In this document: positions 19,071-27,053 of the stretch, in pieces
How positions within the stretch are numbered: position 1 is the first letter of the stretch
Layout: each line of letters opens with the position of its first letter
Assembly: GCA_958405565.1 (NCBI GenBank)
Contig: CATYEN010000005.1
Span: 1 to 64,000 of the forward strand
Source: an uncultured Collinsella sp.
GTDB lineage: Bacteria; Actinomycetota; Coriobacteriia; Coriobacteriales; Coriobacteriaceae
Direction of reading: 5' to 3'
Length of the DNA: 64,000 bases
The notes under the pieces: model-generated
Told to the model about the DNA's origin: nothing
What the model saw: the letters and a program-made list of their open reading frames with translations, nothing else
The model's database searches: none
Position numbers and translations under genes: made by a program

Positions 19071-19714
19071 TACGAGAACCGGCGCATTAAACCGACAACT
19101 TTACCCAAAATAACGGGGTTCGTCGCATAGATGGGCTCCATAGTGTCGTTCTCGGGCTGCAAGCGCACGCGCCCCTGCTCCTTGTAGAACGTCTTGACGG
19201 TCGCTGAACCATCAATCATGGCCACGACAATTTCGCCGTTCATGGCACTCTTTTGTTCACGGACGATGATGTAATCGCCATTGAAAATGCCGACATTGAT
19301 CATTGAGCTCCCATGCACCTCAAGGATAAAGGAACCCTGATCAGTCGCGATTTCGGTCGGGATAGTAAACGTGTCTTCGATATTCTGCTCGGCCAGAATG
19401 GGGATCCCAGCCGCGACGCGACCAACGAGCGGTAGCGAGACCGTTCCGCGAGGTGCGGTGGGCTCGTCAGATTTAGAAATTGTGACAGAGGAACCGTCCT
19501 CGTTAAAGAGTTCCAGGGCGCGCGGTTTGGTGGCATCGCGCTTGAGTAGCCCGCGCGCCTCCAGGGCAGAGAGATGGGCGTGCACGGTGCTGGGGGAGGA
19601 AAGGCCCACGGCAGAAGCCATCTCGCGCACGCTGGGCGGATAACCCTTCTCCTGCTGATATTCCTTGATGAAGTCGTAAATTTGCTGCTGACGCTTGGTA
19701 ATTTTGCGAGCCAT
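19070..19714 (-). CDS. lexA: SOS-response repressor LexA
   Basis: 214-residue repressor with an N-terminal winged helix (residues 1-65) and a C-terminal S24 self-cleaving protease domain. The cleavage site is Ala102-Gly103, the catalytic serine is S137 (in HGSSM) and the lysine is K174. The start at 19714 is chosen because AGAGAGGA lies upstream and MARKITKRQ matches the family. The intergenic region to the divergent LysM gene carries LexA boxes, so lexA is autoregulated. Confidence 0.96.
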   Translation of the reverse strand: MARKITKRQQQIYDFIKEYQQEKGYPPSVREMASAVGLSSPSTVHAHLSALEARGLLKRDATKPRALELFNEDGSSVTISKSDEPTAPRGTVSLPLVGRVAAGIPILAEQNIEDTFTIPTEIATDQGSFILEVHGSSMINVGIFNGDYIIVREQKSAMNGEIVVAMIDGSATVKTFYKEQGRVRLQPENDTMEPIYATNPVILGKVVGLMRRFS

Positions 19715-19738
19715 CAGGGCATCCTCTCTACCCATGTC

Positions 19739-19806
19739 AAACAAATGTTCGAATTTTGCTTGACAGGAACAACTGTTCGAAGATAATAATAACCGAACAT
19801 TCGTTC
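19739..19806. promoter_or_regulatory. Divergent SOS control region with LexA boxes
   Basis: Two perfect GAAC-N4-GTTC operators are present, at 19767-19778 and 19795-19806. A degenerate third site with AAAC in place of GAAC is at 19739-19750. A plus-strand TTGACA (19760-19765) with GATAAT (19782-19787, 16-base spacer) contains the first box. The arrangement predicts joint LexA control of lexA (minus) and the LysM gene (plus). Confidence 0.88.
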
Positions 19807-19874
19807 TCGCGCTAGACATTTTTGTCCGCGCGGCTTGATAAAACTGTTCTCAGCAAAACACGCGAGAGGAGAAC

Positions 19875-20327
19875 ATGATGAACGCAACGAATATGGTCCA
19901 GGGTAACCTTGCCCTTAAGCTCGAGACGCCTGCAGAACCTACTTTTACGGTTGTTCAGGGTGGCCGCTCCGGCATTCAGCCTTTGACCGTAAAGCCTGCT
20001 TGCAATCAGCAGGCTGTAGTCGCGCCGGCCCGCGTTTCCCTGAAGGTTCCGACGATTGTCGCCGTCGCCGTTGCGCTTACGCTCTTCTTTGTCCTCGCTA
20101 CGTCGGTCTTTAGCGCTCGTCACGCCGCGTATGCCGAGTCCGTTTCCAACATTACCTACGAGACCATTCGCGTTCAAGCTGGCGATTCTCTTTGGTCGCT
20201 TGCCGAGGAATATCCAATCGAAGGCCTTTCCACGCAAGAGACTTCTGACACGATCCGTAATGTCAATCATCTGGAGCATGGTTCGCTCGCCGCCGGTGCG
20301 CATCTTAAGGTTCCTGTTCGTTCGTAA
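19875..20327 (+). CDS. Membrane-anchored LysM protein, YneA-like
   Basis: 150-residue protein with a cytoplasmic stretch of about 55 residues, one transmembrane helix (about 58-80) and an extracytoplasmic LysM domain (about 98-147, starting YETIRVQAGDSLWSLA). In Bacillus, yneA is also divergent from lexA, is SOS-controlled, and encodes a short membrane protein with a LysM domain that delays division. Here position, topology and LexA boxes match, so an SOS division inhibitor is the best inference, although the N-terminal extension is longer. ATG 19875 and ATG 19878 both follow AGAGGAG; the second has better spacing. Confidence 0.75.
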   Translation: MMNATNMVQGNLALKLETPAEPTFTVVQGGRSGIQPLTVKPACNQQAVVAPARVSLKVPTIVAVAVALTLFFVLATSVFSARHAAYAESVSNITYETIRVQAGDSLWSLAEEYPIEGLSTQETSDTIRNVNHLEHGSLAAGAHLKVPVRS

Positions 20328-20340
20328 TCATTATCGCGCT

Positions 20341-20384
20341 GCGCATGGTACCCTTGTTATCGTTTAAGAGGAGGTACCATGCGC
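20341..20384 (+). promoter_or_regulatory. Perfect inverted repeat enclosing the nrdR ribosome binding site
   Basis: A 12-base arm at 20341-20352 is exactly complementary to 20373-20384, which contains the nrdR ATG (20379). The loop holds AAGAGGAGG. The folded mRNA would bury the start codon, so translational control is possible. Alternatively the repeat could be a protein-binding site. Confidence 0.5.
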
Positions 20385-20822
20385 TGTCCCAAATGCGGAA
20401 AGGCACATACCCGCGTCGTTGATTCTCGTATGCAGGAGTCAAATAACACCATTAAGCGCCGTCGCGAATGTTGCTCGTGTAACTACCGCTTTACAACGTT
20501 CGAGCGATGCGAAGACCCAATCGAGGTCATTAAGTCAGACGGAACCAAGCAGCGGTTTGATCGCAATAAACTGCTCGTCGGCTTGATGCGCGCCACCATC
20601 AAGCGCGATATCGACACTAAGAAGCTCAATGAGATTATCGACGACATCGAGGTTGAGCTGCGCTCTCGCACACTGACGGCCGTCACGTCCCATGAGTTGG
20701 GTGACATGGTGCTCAAGCGCTTGGCCAAGATCGACAAAGTGGCCTACATTCGCTTTGCCTCGGTCTACCGCGATTTCAAAGACGTCGATGAGTTTCTGCA
20801 AGAGCTCGACAAGCTAAGGTGA
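20379..20822 (+). CDS. nrdR: Transcriptional repressor NrdR
   Basis: 147-residue repressor of ribonucleotide reductase genes. The N-terminal zinc ribbon uses CPKC (residues 3-6) and CCSC (about 31-34), and an ATP-cone domain (about 49-139) senses dATP/ATP. Length and motifs are normal. It lies four bases before dut, so two genes of dNTP pool control are adjacent. The start codon is inside an inverted repeat (20341-20384). Confidence 0.95.
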   Translation: MRCPKCGKAHTRVVDSRMQESNNTIKRRRECCSCNYRFTTFERCEDPIEVIKSDGTKQRFDRNKLLVGLMRATIKRDIDTKKLNEIIDDIEVELRSRTLTAVTSHELGDMVLKRLAKIDKVAYIRFASVYRDFKDVDEFLQELDKLR

Positions 20823-20826
20823 TTCC

Positions 20827-21270
20827 ATGTCCAACATTACCGTCAACATAAAGCGTCTCGACCCCACTGTCGAGCTTCCCAAATACGCCCATCCCACCGA
20901 TGCCGGCTTGGATCTACGCTCCAACGAAGACTGCGTCCTGAAGCCCTTCGAACGCCGTCTGGTCTCTACGGGGCTGGCCATCGCCCTGCCCGACGGCTAC
21001 GCCGGCTTCGTCCAACCCCGCAGCGGCCTGGCCATCAAACAAGGCCTGTCTATAGTCAATACCCCAGGCCTCATTGACGCCCACTACCGAGGCGAACTCA
21101 AAGTCATCCTCATCAACCTAGATCCCACCAACAACATCCAAATCAACAAAGGCGACCGCATAGCCCAACTAGTCATCCAAGAAGTCCCCACGGTCAACTT
21201 CATAGAGGTAGACGAACTAGACGAAACCGACCGAGGCAAAGGAGGCTTCGGCTCCAGCGGCATCGCCTAG
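20827..21270 (+). CDS. dut: Deoxyuridine 5'-triphosphate nucleotidohydrolase
   Basis: 147-residue trimeric dUTPase that hydrolyses dUTP to dUMP, keeping uracil out of DNA. The five motifs are present, including DAGLDLRS, PRSGLA, NTPGLIDAHYRGE, GDRIAQLV and the C-terminal GKGGFGSSG. From about 21050 to the stop almost every codon ends in A or C, unlike the first half and unlike neighbours. A large structured repeat begins about 15 bases after the stop. Confidence 0.96.
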   Translation: MSNITVNIKRLDPTVELPKYAHPTDAGLDLRSNEDCVLKPFERRLVSTGLAIALPDGYAGFVQPRSGLAIKQGLSIVNTPGLIDAHYRGELKVILINLDPTNNIQINKGDRIAQLVIQEVPTVNFIEVDELDETDRGKGGFGSSGIA

Positions 21271-21285
21271 GGCGCTCGTATCCCT

Positions 21286-21387
21286 CCCGCCCGGGGCTTA
21301 CCTATATCATTCCATGCTCAAACATTCTCGCGTGCTTCGCTCGCTGCGAAACTGCGCGTGGAACGATATAGGTAAGCCCCGGGCGGG
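21286..21387. repeat. Long inverted repeat, copy 1 of a hairpin family
   Basis: A 29-base left arm (21286-21314) and right arm (21359-21387) are complementary with one mismatch, enclosing a 44-base centre (21315-21358). The centre recurs, inverted and eight bases shorter, in the element at 21546-21647. It lies between the convergent dut and glycosyltransferase genes and could act as a bidirectional terminator. Confidence 0.85.
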
Positions 21388-21420
21388 CGGCTACTCGCTT
21401 GAAACAATATTTACTTTTCT

Positions 21421-21469
21421 AGTAAGTCGATGCGATAAAGGGACGCCTCCTTTGTCGCATCGACTTACT
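21421..21469. repeat. 21-base-arm hairpin between the two long repeats
   Basis: Arms 21421-21441 and 21449-21469 are complementary apart from one G-U-type position, and T-rich sequence follows. Downstream, 21483-21516 holds further short overlapping inverted repeats (TTCCCCT/AGGGGAA and CAGATTC/GAATCTG). Confidence 0.75.
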
Positions 21470-21545
21470 GTATTTATATTTTCTGGTTCCCCTTTGCAGA
21501 TTCTACTGGAGGGGAATCTGATATAGCTGCTAGTACGTAAACGCA

Positions 21546-21647
21546 GCTTACCCGCGGGAGGCCCCTATATATCGTCCCACGCGCAGTTTCGCAGCGAAGC
21601 GAGAATGTTTGAGCATGGGATGATATATAGGGGCCTCCCGCGGGTAA
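21546..21647. repeat. Long inverted repeat, copy 2 of the hairpin family
   Basis: 33-base arms at 21546-21578 and 21615-21647 pair with one wobble. The 36-base centre (21579-21614) is the reverse complement of the copy 1 centre with a small deletion. The outer GC-rich parts of the arms differ from copy 1, but each remains self-complementary. Confidence 0.85.
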
Positions 21648-21662
21648 GCGGACATAAAGACG

Positions 21663-22964
21663 CTAGCGGATATGCGCGGGTTTTCCGCCCCAGTAGAAGC
21701 GGCAGAAGGCTCTTTTGCGCTTTTGGGGTTTGCCTACGAGCTCCATGGTTGCGATGGCTATGTCTTCGGCTGCGTGGGGACGGCGCAGCACTTCGCCATT
21801 GATGAGCAGTGCCTTGAGCGACTCGGGATGATCGTGGAGATGACGCAACGTTACGATGAGCTCTCGTGCGGTGGTGACATGCATGCTGGCGCCCATGCCG
21901 GTGAGCATGGTGGTGTTGGCCTTTTCCTGGCCATAGGACTTGCCCAGCAGAATCATCGGCAGGTGTGCGCACAGGCATTCGGTGACGGTGAGTCCGCCCG
22001 ATTTGAGGATTGCCAAGTCGCACCCGTGCATGAGGGCCGCCATGTCGTCGACATAGTCCAACACCGTGACATTTTCGAGCTTCATGGCATCGAAGAGCGT
22101 CTTCAGCCGGGTGGCATACTCCACGTCTTTGCCGGGCAAAAAGACAAAGTGCATGTCTTCGAAGCTGCGCAGGAAGGGGAGGGTGCGGTCCATTTCTGCG
22201 CGAAAGCGAACGTACGGTTGAGGCAAACTGGCGCCGGCCATTACCAGCACGACGGTCTTGTCGGTGGGGAGGTTGAACTTGGCTAGCTCTTCCTCGCGAT
22301 TGTAATCCGTGTCGAATCCGGCGCGAATAGGAATGCCGGTAATACGAATCTTTGCCTCGGACACCTTGCGCGGACGCAGCGTTTCGGCCATAAATTCGTT
22401 AGCCACGCAGAACAGGTCGGTGTCTTTGTGGGGCCAAAAACCCTCAACTTCATAATCCGTTGGCACGCAAATGACCGGATAATCGATACCCGTGATGACG
22501 CGGGCGCCCACAGCAACATTGGCTGCCGTAATGTGTGTTGCGACCACGGCTATGGGCCTGCGGGAGCGGACATATTCGTTGAAGGCTGGGAACATAATGC
22601 GAGACCATGCCGTACCGCCGCCCCAGAGCAGATGTCCTGTAAACGTATAACGCCAGGTCAGGTCGTAAATGGGGCGCGTGGCTCCCGTAAAAGAAGCCGC
22701 GGTTTTATTGCCGTCGAATTTAATACGTCCAAAATCAAGGATATCGAGTACTTCAATCTCAACGTCCTCGGGGATGCCATTGGTGCCGCGGATGAGGTCG
22801 AATGCCTGCGCAATCGCATTTGCGGCGGCCTTGTGGCCCGAGCCGACCGAGGCGTGCACGATGGTCACGAGAGGTTTTTGCTGGGCCAAGAGCGTGGTTT
22901 GCTCCGATTGAGGAGTGCTGTGCGTGAGCAGGGGAGCGTCGTCGCCCGTCTGCGTCTGATCCAT
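21663..22964 (-). CDS. MGDG synthase-family glycosyltransferase (UgtP-like)
   Basis: 433-residue GT28-type glycosyltransferase related to plant MGDG synthase and Bacillus UgtP, which add sugars to diacylglycerol. The N-terminal ASVGSGHKAAANAIA motif and the C-terminal donor-binding segment KSGGLTVTEC are present. The start at 22964 follows GAAGGGGAG. Its likely role is glycolipid synthesis for the membrane or lipoteichoic-acid-like anchors. The 3' end abuts the inverted-repeat cluster. It is divergent from trxB. Confidence 0.8.
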   Translation of the reverse strand: MDQTQTGDDAPLLTHSTPQSEQTTLLAQQKPLVTIVHASVGSGHKAAANAIAQAFDLIRGTNGIPEDVEIEVLDILDFGRIKFDGNKTAASFTGATRPIYDLTWRYTFTGHLLWGGGTAWSRIMFPAFNEYVRSRRPIAVVATHITAANVAVGARVITGIDYPVICVPTDYEVEGFWPHKDTDLFCVANEFMAETLRPRKVSEAKIRITGIPIRAGFDTDYNREEELAKFNLPTDKTVVLVMAGASLPQPYVRFRAEMDRTLPFLRSFEDMHFVFLPGKDVEYATRLKTLFDAMKLENVTVLDYVDDMAALMHGCDLAILKSGGLTVTECLCAHLPMILLGKSYGQEKANTTMLTGMGASMHVTTARELIVTLRHLHDHPESLKALLINGEVLRRPHAAEDIAIATMELVGKPQKRKRAFCRFYWGGKPAHIR

Positions 22965-23082
22965 CGATAACTCCCCTTCGACGTTGTAGCACGGATTTAT
23001 CATTGTAGTGCATGAGTGTCACGTTCACGTAAATTTGGGTATGAGCGCAAAGAACGCCAATCTTTCGACAGGAGGTCTCTTC

Positions 23083-24021
23083 ATGACTACCCATCAGCCG
23101 ATCGATGTTGCTATTATCGGTGGCGGCCCTGCTGGCTATGCTGCCGCCATTTATGCTGCGCGCGCCAACCTGACGACGACTGTCCTTGAGCAGGGCATGT
23201 CGGGCGGACAGATCGCCACGAGCAACGAGATTGAGAATTATCCTGGCATTCCGCTGCTGAGCGGTGCCGAACTTGGTGAGCGGTTCCAACAGCATGCTGA
23301 AGGCCTGGGGGCTCAGGTTGAATGGAGTATGGTGACGGGCGTCGATTACGATGCCGACGCGGCTCAATTTACCATCCATCATGATATGGGCGACACAGCG
23401 GCCAAGAGCGTCATTGCGTGCATGGGCGCTACACCGCGTCCTGCGGGTTTTGTTGGCGAGGACAAATATCGCGGTCGTGGCGTTTCGTATTGCGCGACGT
23501 GTGACGGCATGTTCTTCCGTGGCAAGCGGGTCTTTGTTATCGGAGGCGGCAATTCGGCATGCGAGGAGGCGCTGTTCCTGTCCGACATTGCCAGCAGCGT
23601 GACCATCGTGCTGCGTCGCGATCAGTTCCGTGCACCCGAGGGCGTTGTTCAGAAAGTACTCGCAAAGGACAATATTACAGTTAGGTACCAAACTAGTATT
23701 GTGGAGCTATCGGGCGAAGCCATGCCAACGACGATTACCTTTAAGGACAATGCATCCGGCGAGACTCATACCGAGTCATTTGAGCCCGGCTCGTTTGGCA
23801 TCTTTGTCTTTACCGGAACGCAGCCCCATACCGAGCTTGTTGAGCATCTAGTCGATCTGGCGCCTGATGGCGGCATTCTGACTGATGAATCCATGGCGAC
23901 CCGCACGCCAGGTCTATTTGCCGCTGGCGATATCCGTTCCAAACGTTTACGCCAGGTTGTGACCGCTGTTTCGGACGGAGCCATAGCAGCAACGAGCGCA
24001 TACGCGTTTCTCCGTGGATAA
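23083..24021 (+). CDS. trxB: Thioredoxin reductase
   Basis: 312-residue FAD/NADPH enzyme that reduces thioredoxin. The FAD motif GGGPAGYAAA lies at the N-terminus, the redox-active CATC has cysteines 137 and 140, and the NAD(P) motif GGGNSACEEA follows. ATG 23083 has ACAGGAGG upstream; the in-frame ATG at 23008 would add an unlikely extension. A terminator follows at 24062. Confidence 0.93.
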   Translation: MTTHQPIDVAIIGGGPAGYAAAIYAARANLTTTVLEQGMSGGQIATSNEIENYPGIPLLSGAELGERFQQHAEGLGAQVEWSMVTGVDYDADAAQFTIHHDMGDTAAKSVIACMGATPRPAGFVGEDKYRGRGVSYCATCDGMFFRGKRVFVIGGGNSACEEALFLSDIASSVTIVLRRDQFRAPEGVVQKVLAKDNITVRYQTSIVELSGEAMPTTITFKDNASGETHTESFEPGSFGIFVFTGTQPHTELVEHLVDLAPDGGILTDESMATRTPGLFAAGDIRSKRLRQVVTAVSDGAIAATSAYAFLRG

Positions 24022-24061
24022 GTACGATAATATATCTTATGTAAGGTTGTTATCTTTAAAC

Positions 24062-24105
24062 AAAGTGGTTGGACAGTGCATCAATGTGCTGCCTAACCAC
24101 TTTTA
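24062..24105 (+). terminator. Terminator after trxB
   Basis: AAAGTGGTT pairs with AACCACTTT around an inner GGACAG/CTGCC stem, followed by TTACTTTG. Confidence 0.7.
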
Positions 24106-24175
24106 CTTTGCGGCAATGTAGTATGTAAAACTAGATAACCTAGAATACAATATAGAAAACGAACGGAGGCCTCTT

Positions 24176-24787
24176 ATGAACCACGCTAAACATGTTATCC
24201 CGATGTCCGATACATCGGTCAGCATTAAGCCGGAGGATATTCAGCCCACTGTGCTGCCCGATGCATTTATTCAGTCCGAAATCGTGCGCAAACTCAATAC
24301 GTTGAGTCTGCCGCGCTATGACCAGTTGCCCAATGTGACGCTCTACCGCGACCAGGTTATTGAGTATGTTGCGCTGTGGATGGAGCCGCTGTCCATTTGC
24401 GTTGAGCACCCTGTCATTACGCCATCGATGATCAATAACTACGTGAAGGTCGGCCTGGTGCCTGCTCCGGTCAAAAAGCAATATGGCCGCGAGCAGATTG
24501 CCCGCCTGATCGCTATCTGCCTCTTTAAGCAGGTCTTACCTATTGCTGCGGTGCAGGCACTCTTTAACATTCAGCGTTTGAGCTACGATGCCCCGACGGC
24601 CTTCGATTATGTGGTCGATCAGCTCGAGGCATCGATTCGTTCGGCGTTTTCCGTCGAGCAGACGCCGGTTCCCGATACGGCGCATCAGGTAACGCGTGAG
24701 TCGCTGCTTGTGCGCAGTGCGGTTTCATCCTTCGTTTCGAAAGCGTACCTGATGAGCTATCTAAAGTTTAATGGGTTTAATAGCTAG
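24176..24787 (+). CDS. DUF1836 domain-containing putative regulator
   Basis: 203-residue protein of the DUF1836 family. The central part (about residues 80-150, with TPSMINNYVKVGLVPAPVKKQY) looks like a MerR-type winged helix, so it is probably a DNA-binding regulator, though no ligand is known. CGGAGG just upstream is the ribosome binding site. The promoter region contains ACTAGATAACC, close to the half-site of a perfect inverted repeat upstream of the neighbouring degV gene. It is convergent with degV across a shared terminator. Confidence 0.75.
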   Translation: MNHAKHVIPMSDTSVSIKPEDIQPTVLPDAFIQSEIVRKLNTLSLPRYDQLPNVTLYRDQVIEYVALWMEPLSICVEHPVITPSMINNYVKVGLVPAPVKKQYGREQIARLIAICLFKQVLPIAAVQALFNIQRLSYDAPTAFDYVVDQLEASIRSAFSVEQTPVPDTAHQVTRESLLVRSAVSSFVSKAYLMSYLKFNGFNS

Positions 24788-24799
24788 CCGACGTATAAA

Positions 24800-24846
24800 A
24801 CGGGCGGAACAAAGGGCTATCTGCCACTTTGTCCCGCCCGTATTTT
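24800..24846. terminator. Bidirectional terminator between DUF1836 and degV genes
   Basis: ACGGGCGG and ACAAAG pair with CTTTGT and CCGCCCGT (24800-24841); T-rich sequence follows on the plus side and A-rich sequence lies on the other, serving both convergent genes. Confidence 0.85.
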
Positions 24847-24860
24847 TGCTTGGTTGGACG

Positions 24861-25727
24861 TTATTGGCCCGAAGCCACGCCCATGCCGTAGCCGATAATG
24901 AGCCCATGCATTTCGGCATAGTATGAATCTAGCCCGTTACAGGGCATGATGATAGTCTTGGAGCCTGGCCAGCGCTCCACAATTCGGCTGGCAAGTGCTT
25001 GGGCGCCTGCCTCATTCTCGACATGGTCGATAACGACCTCGCCGCCCGTAAAACCTTCGGCTTCCATGGTGTCGATAATCTTGTTGAGCATCTTCTTTTC
25101 GCCACGCGTGTGTCCGACGAGTTCGATTTTACCGGCTTCACTCGCCGTGCCCAAAATGCGAATATTGAGCTTGTTGGCAATGACGCCGGCTGCCTTAGGG
25201 ATACGTCCGGCTTTGGCCAGGTTTTCGTAATTGCACAAGCTGAAGAGGATTTTGCTGTTCTGCTCAAGGCTATCGAAGTATGCGCAAGCGTCCTCGAATG
25301 AGACATCCGGATTGCTTGCAAGATAGCGGTCGAACAGCAAGAAAATGAGGTCCATTTTGCCGCCAGCTGCGCGCGAATTGACTAGATGAATCTGCCGGTC
25401 GGGCTCCTCGGCAAGAACCATATCGCGAGCCGTGGCTGCTGCGTTGTAGCTGCCCGACACGCCCTCAGAGATTGGCATGCAGATGGTCTTGTCTGCCAAA
25501 TTGAAGAGCTCGGCCCACTCCCCTACGCTGGGACAAGCGCTCGAAGAAGCGTTCGTCTCCGCCTGAACAGCGCAGTTGAGCTCATGAACATCGAGTGAAA
25601 GGTCATCGATGAATTCACGCTCCCCCACTCGAATTTTGAGGGGCGCAAATGCAAAGGTGGTATGGGGCGCGGTCGGTTGCCAATCGCGGAGGTTGCAGCT
25701 TGAATCTGAGATAAGTGCCCAGCTCAT
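24861..25727 (-). CDS. DegV family fatty-acid-binding protein
   Basis: 288-residue DegV protein. DegV/FakB proteins bind fatty acids and present them to the kinase FakA for phosphorylation, feeding phospholipid synthesis. The family elements ISDSSCNL at the N-terminus and ISEGVSGSYNAA near residue 85 are present. No FakA is in the window. A perfect 16-base inverted repeat overlaps the predicted promoter, with a minus-strand -10 TATAAT at 25762-25757, suggesting repression by a dimeric regulator, perhaps the adjacent DUF1836 protein. Confidence 0.85.
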   Translation of the reverse strand: MSWALISDSSCNLRDWQPTAPHTTFAFAPLKIRVGEREFIDDLSLDVHELNCAVQAETNASSSACPSVGEWAELFNLADKTICMPISEGVSGSYNAAATARDMVLAEEPDRQIHLVNSRAAGGKMDLIFLLFDRYLASNPDVSFEDACAYFDSLEQNSKILFSLCNYENLAKAGRIPKAAGVIANKLNIRILGTASEAGKIELVGHTRGEKKMLNKIIDTMEAEGFTGGEVVIDHVENEAGAQALASRIVERWPGSKTIIMPCNGLDSYYAEMHGLIIGYGMGVASGQ

Positions 25728-25780
25728 AGAGGGTCCTTTCTAATTGTTCCTCAACAATTATAGCCATCTTGCAAACTGAA

Positions 25781-25819
25781 TGTACGGCTATCTAGTTTTG
25801 AATACTAGATAGCCGTACA
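25781..25819. promoter_or_regulatory. Perfect inverted repeat, candidate operator of degV
   Basis: 16-base arms 25781-25796 and 25804-25819 are exactly complementary across a 7-base spacer. It lies at the -35 side of the TATAAT box upstream of degV. The inner half-site ACTAGATAGCC resembles ACTAGATAACC upstream of the DUF1836 gene (about 24129-24140). Confidence 0.6.
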
Positions 25820-25825
25820 AGATTA

Positions 25826-25868
25826 GAGAAAAAAAGAATGGACCTCGCGACTTAAAGCCACGAGGTCC
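25826..25868 (-). terminator. Terminator of the NlpC/P60 gene
   Basis: On the minus strand GGACCTCG pairs with CGAGGTCC (25868-25840) and a T-rich run follows (25838-25826). Confidence 0.88.
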
Positions 25869-25893
25869 ACATTCACACGCTGTGTAAGATGAC

Positions 25894-27021
25894 TTAGTAA
25901 CGCACGAAGATATAGTTGTTGTTCATGCCGGCGGCAACGGAGCTGATGATAACACCCGTATTGTAGTCGGAAGCATGAATCATCTGACCACCACCGATGT
26001 AAATGCCGGTGTGGTACGAGTTGACCACAACGTCACCGGGCTGCGGATCGGACACACGCGTCCAGCCCATAAAGGTACCCGTGGTACCCAGGCGGCAATA
26101 GCGACCAGTGAGACAATAGCTAACAAAACCAGAGCAGTCGAAGCTGTTCGGGCCAATTCCGCCCCAGGAATAAGCGCAACCAAGCTTACTGTATGCACGC
26201 GAGACAACAGAACCACCATCGACGGACTGGCTCGGAGCAGAAGGCGTCGGAGCCGGAGCAGGCGTGGAGGGCTGCGGCGTCGGAGCAGGTGTCGGCGTAG
26301 GAGCCGGAGTGTTGCCGCCCTGGTTGTTGTTATTGCTGGTCTGACCACCGTTGTTGGTGTTCACGGTCGTACCGGCAGTCTCGTTGCTCACCGTGGCCTT
26401 CTCGGCAGTACTGGCGTTGATGCCGGCCTGCAGCGCGGCGTTGGCCTCGGCCTCTGCGGCAAGCTCGGCCTGCAGCTGCGAATCCAGGGAGTTTACGACG
26501 TTCTGGGCTTCAGCCTGCTGGGCGTTAAGCTCGTCGACCTTCTTTTGCGTGGTGGCGACGTTCTTCTCCTGCTCGGCCTGCTTATCGGTGAGCTGCTGCT
26601 TAAGCTCCTTGACCTCTTGAATGGTCTGAGCTTGCTTATCGGAAACTTTGCCGTAGTAGAACAGACGGTTGAGCATATCGCTCAGATCATCGACACCCGT
26701 CAAAACCTGAAGCAGGCTCAGACCGCCGGTTTTGTACTCGCCGGCGACATAGGTTGAGAGCTTGGCCTGACCATCGGCGATCTCCTGCTGCTTTTGCGTG
26801 ATCTCGCCGGCAGTCTGATCGAGCGCCTGCGTCTGCGTGGCAAGCTCATCGTAAATCTGCTGGGTTTGGGTGCCGATCTGCTCGAGCTTCGTACGAGCAG
26901 CGGCAAGGTCGGATGCGGTATCGGCGTAGGCAGGAGCCGCGAGGCCCAAGCCCAAAACACAAGCGAGGGTTGCCGTAGCAGCGCAGCGTGCCATGTTTTT
27001 GTGCGTGTTTGCTGTGCGCAT
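25894..27021 (-). CDS. Secreted NlpC/P60 peptidoglycan hydrolase with coiled coil
   Basis: 375-residue exported protein. It has a signal peptide (cleavage near AYADT, about residue 34), a long coiled coil (about 35-205), a Pro/Asn/Thr-rich linker (about 215-265) and a C-terminal NlpC/P60 endopeptidase domain with catalytic C296, H337 and H349. The architecture matches PcsB/RipA-type hydrolases that cut stem peptides during division and are often activated through the coiled coil. AAAGGAAG precedes the ATG. It is monocistronic by its terminator. Confidence 0.92.
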   Translation of the reverse strand: MRTANTHKNMARCAATATLACVLGLGLAAPAYADTASDLAAARTKLEQIGTQTQQIYDELATQTQALDQTAGEITQKQQEIADGQAKLSTYVAGEYKTGGLSLLQVLTGVDDLSDMLNRLFYYGKVSDKQAQTIQEVKELKQQLTDKQAEQEKNVATTQKKVDELNAQQAEAQNVVNSLDSQLQAELAAEAEANAALQAGINASTAEKATVSNETAGTTVNTNNGGQTSNNNNQGGNTPAPTPTPAPTPQPSTPAPAPTPSAPSQSVDGGSVVSRAYSKLGCAYSWGGIGPNSFDCSGFVSYCLTGRYCRLGTTGTFMGWTRVSDPQPGDVVVNSYHTGIYIGGGQMIHASDYNTGVIISSVAAGMNNNYIFVRY

Positions 27022-27053
27022 GTAGCTTCCTTTCCAGTAACTAAGGGTAACGG

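Noticed and set aside
21286..21647. CRISPR array
   Set aside because: Only two copies, in opposite orientation and self-complementary, without regular spacers or cas genes.
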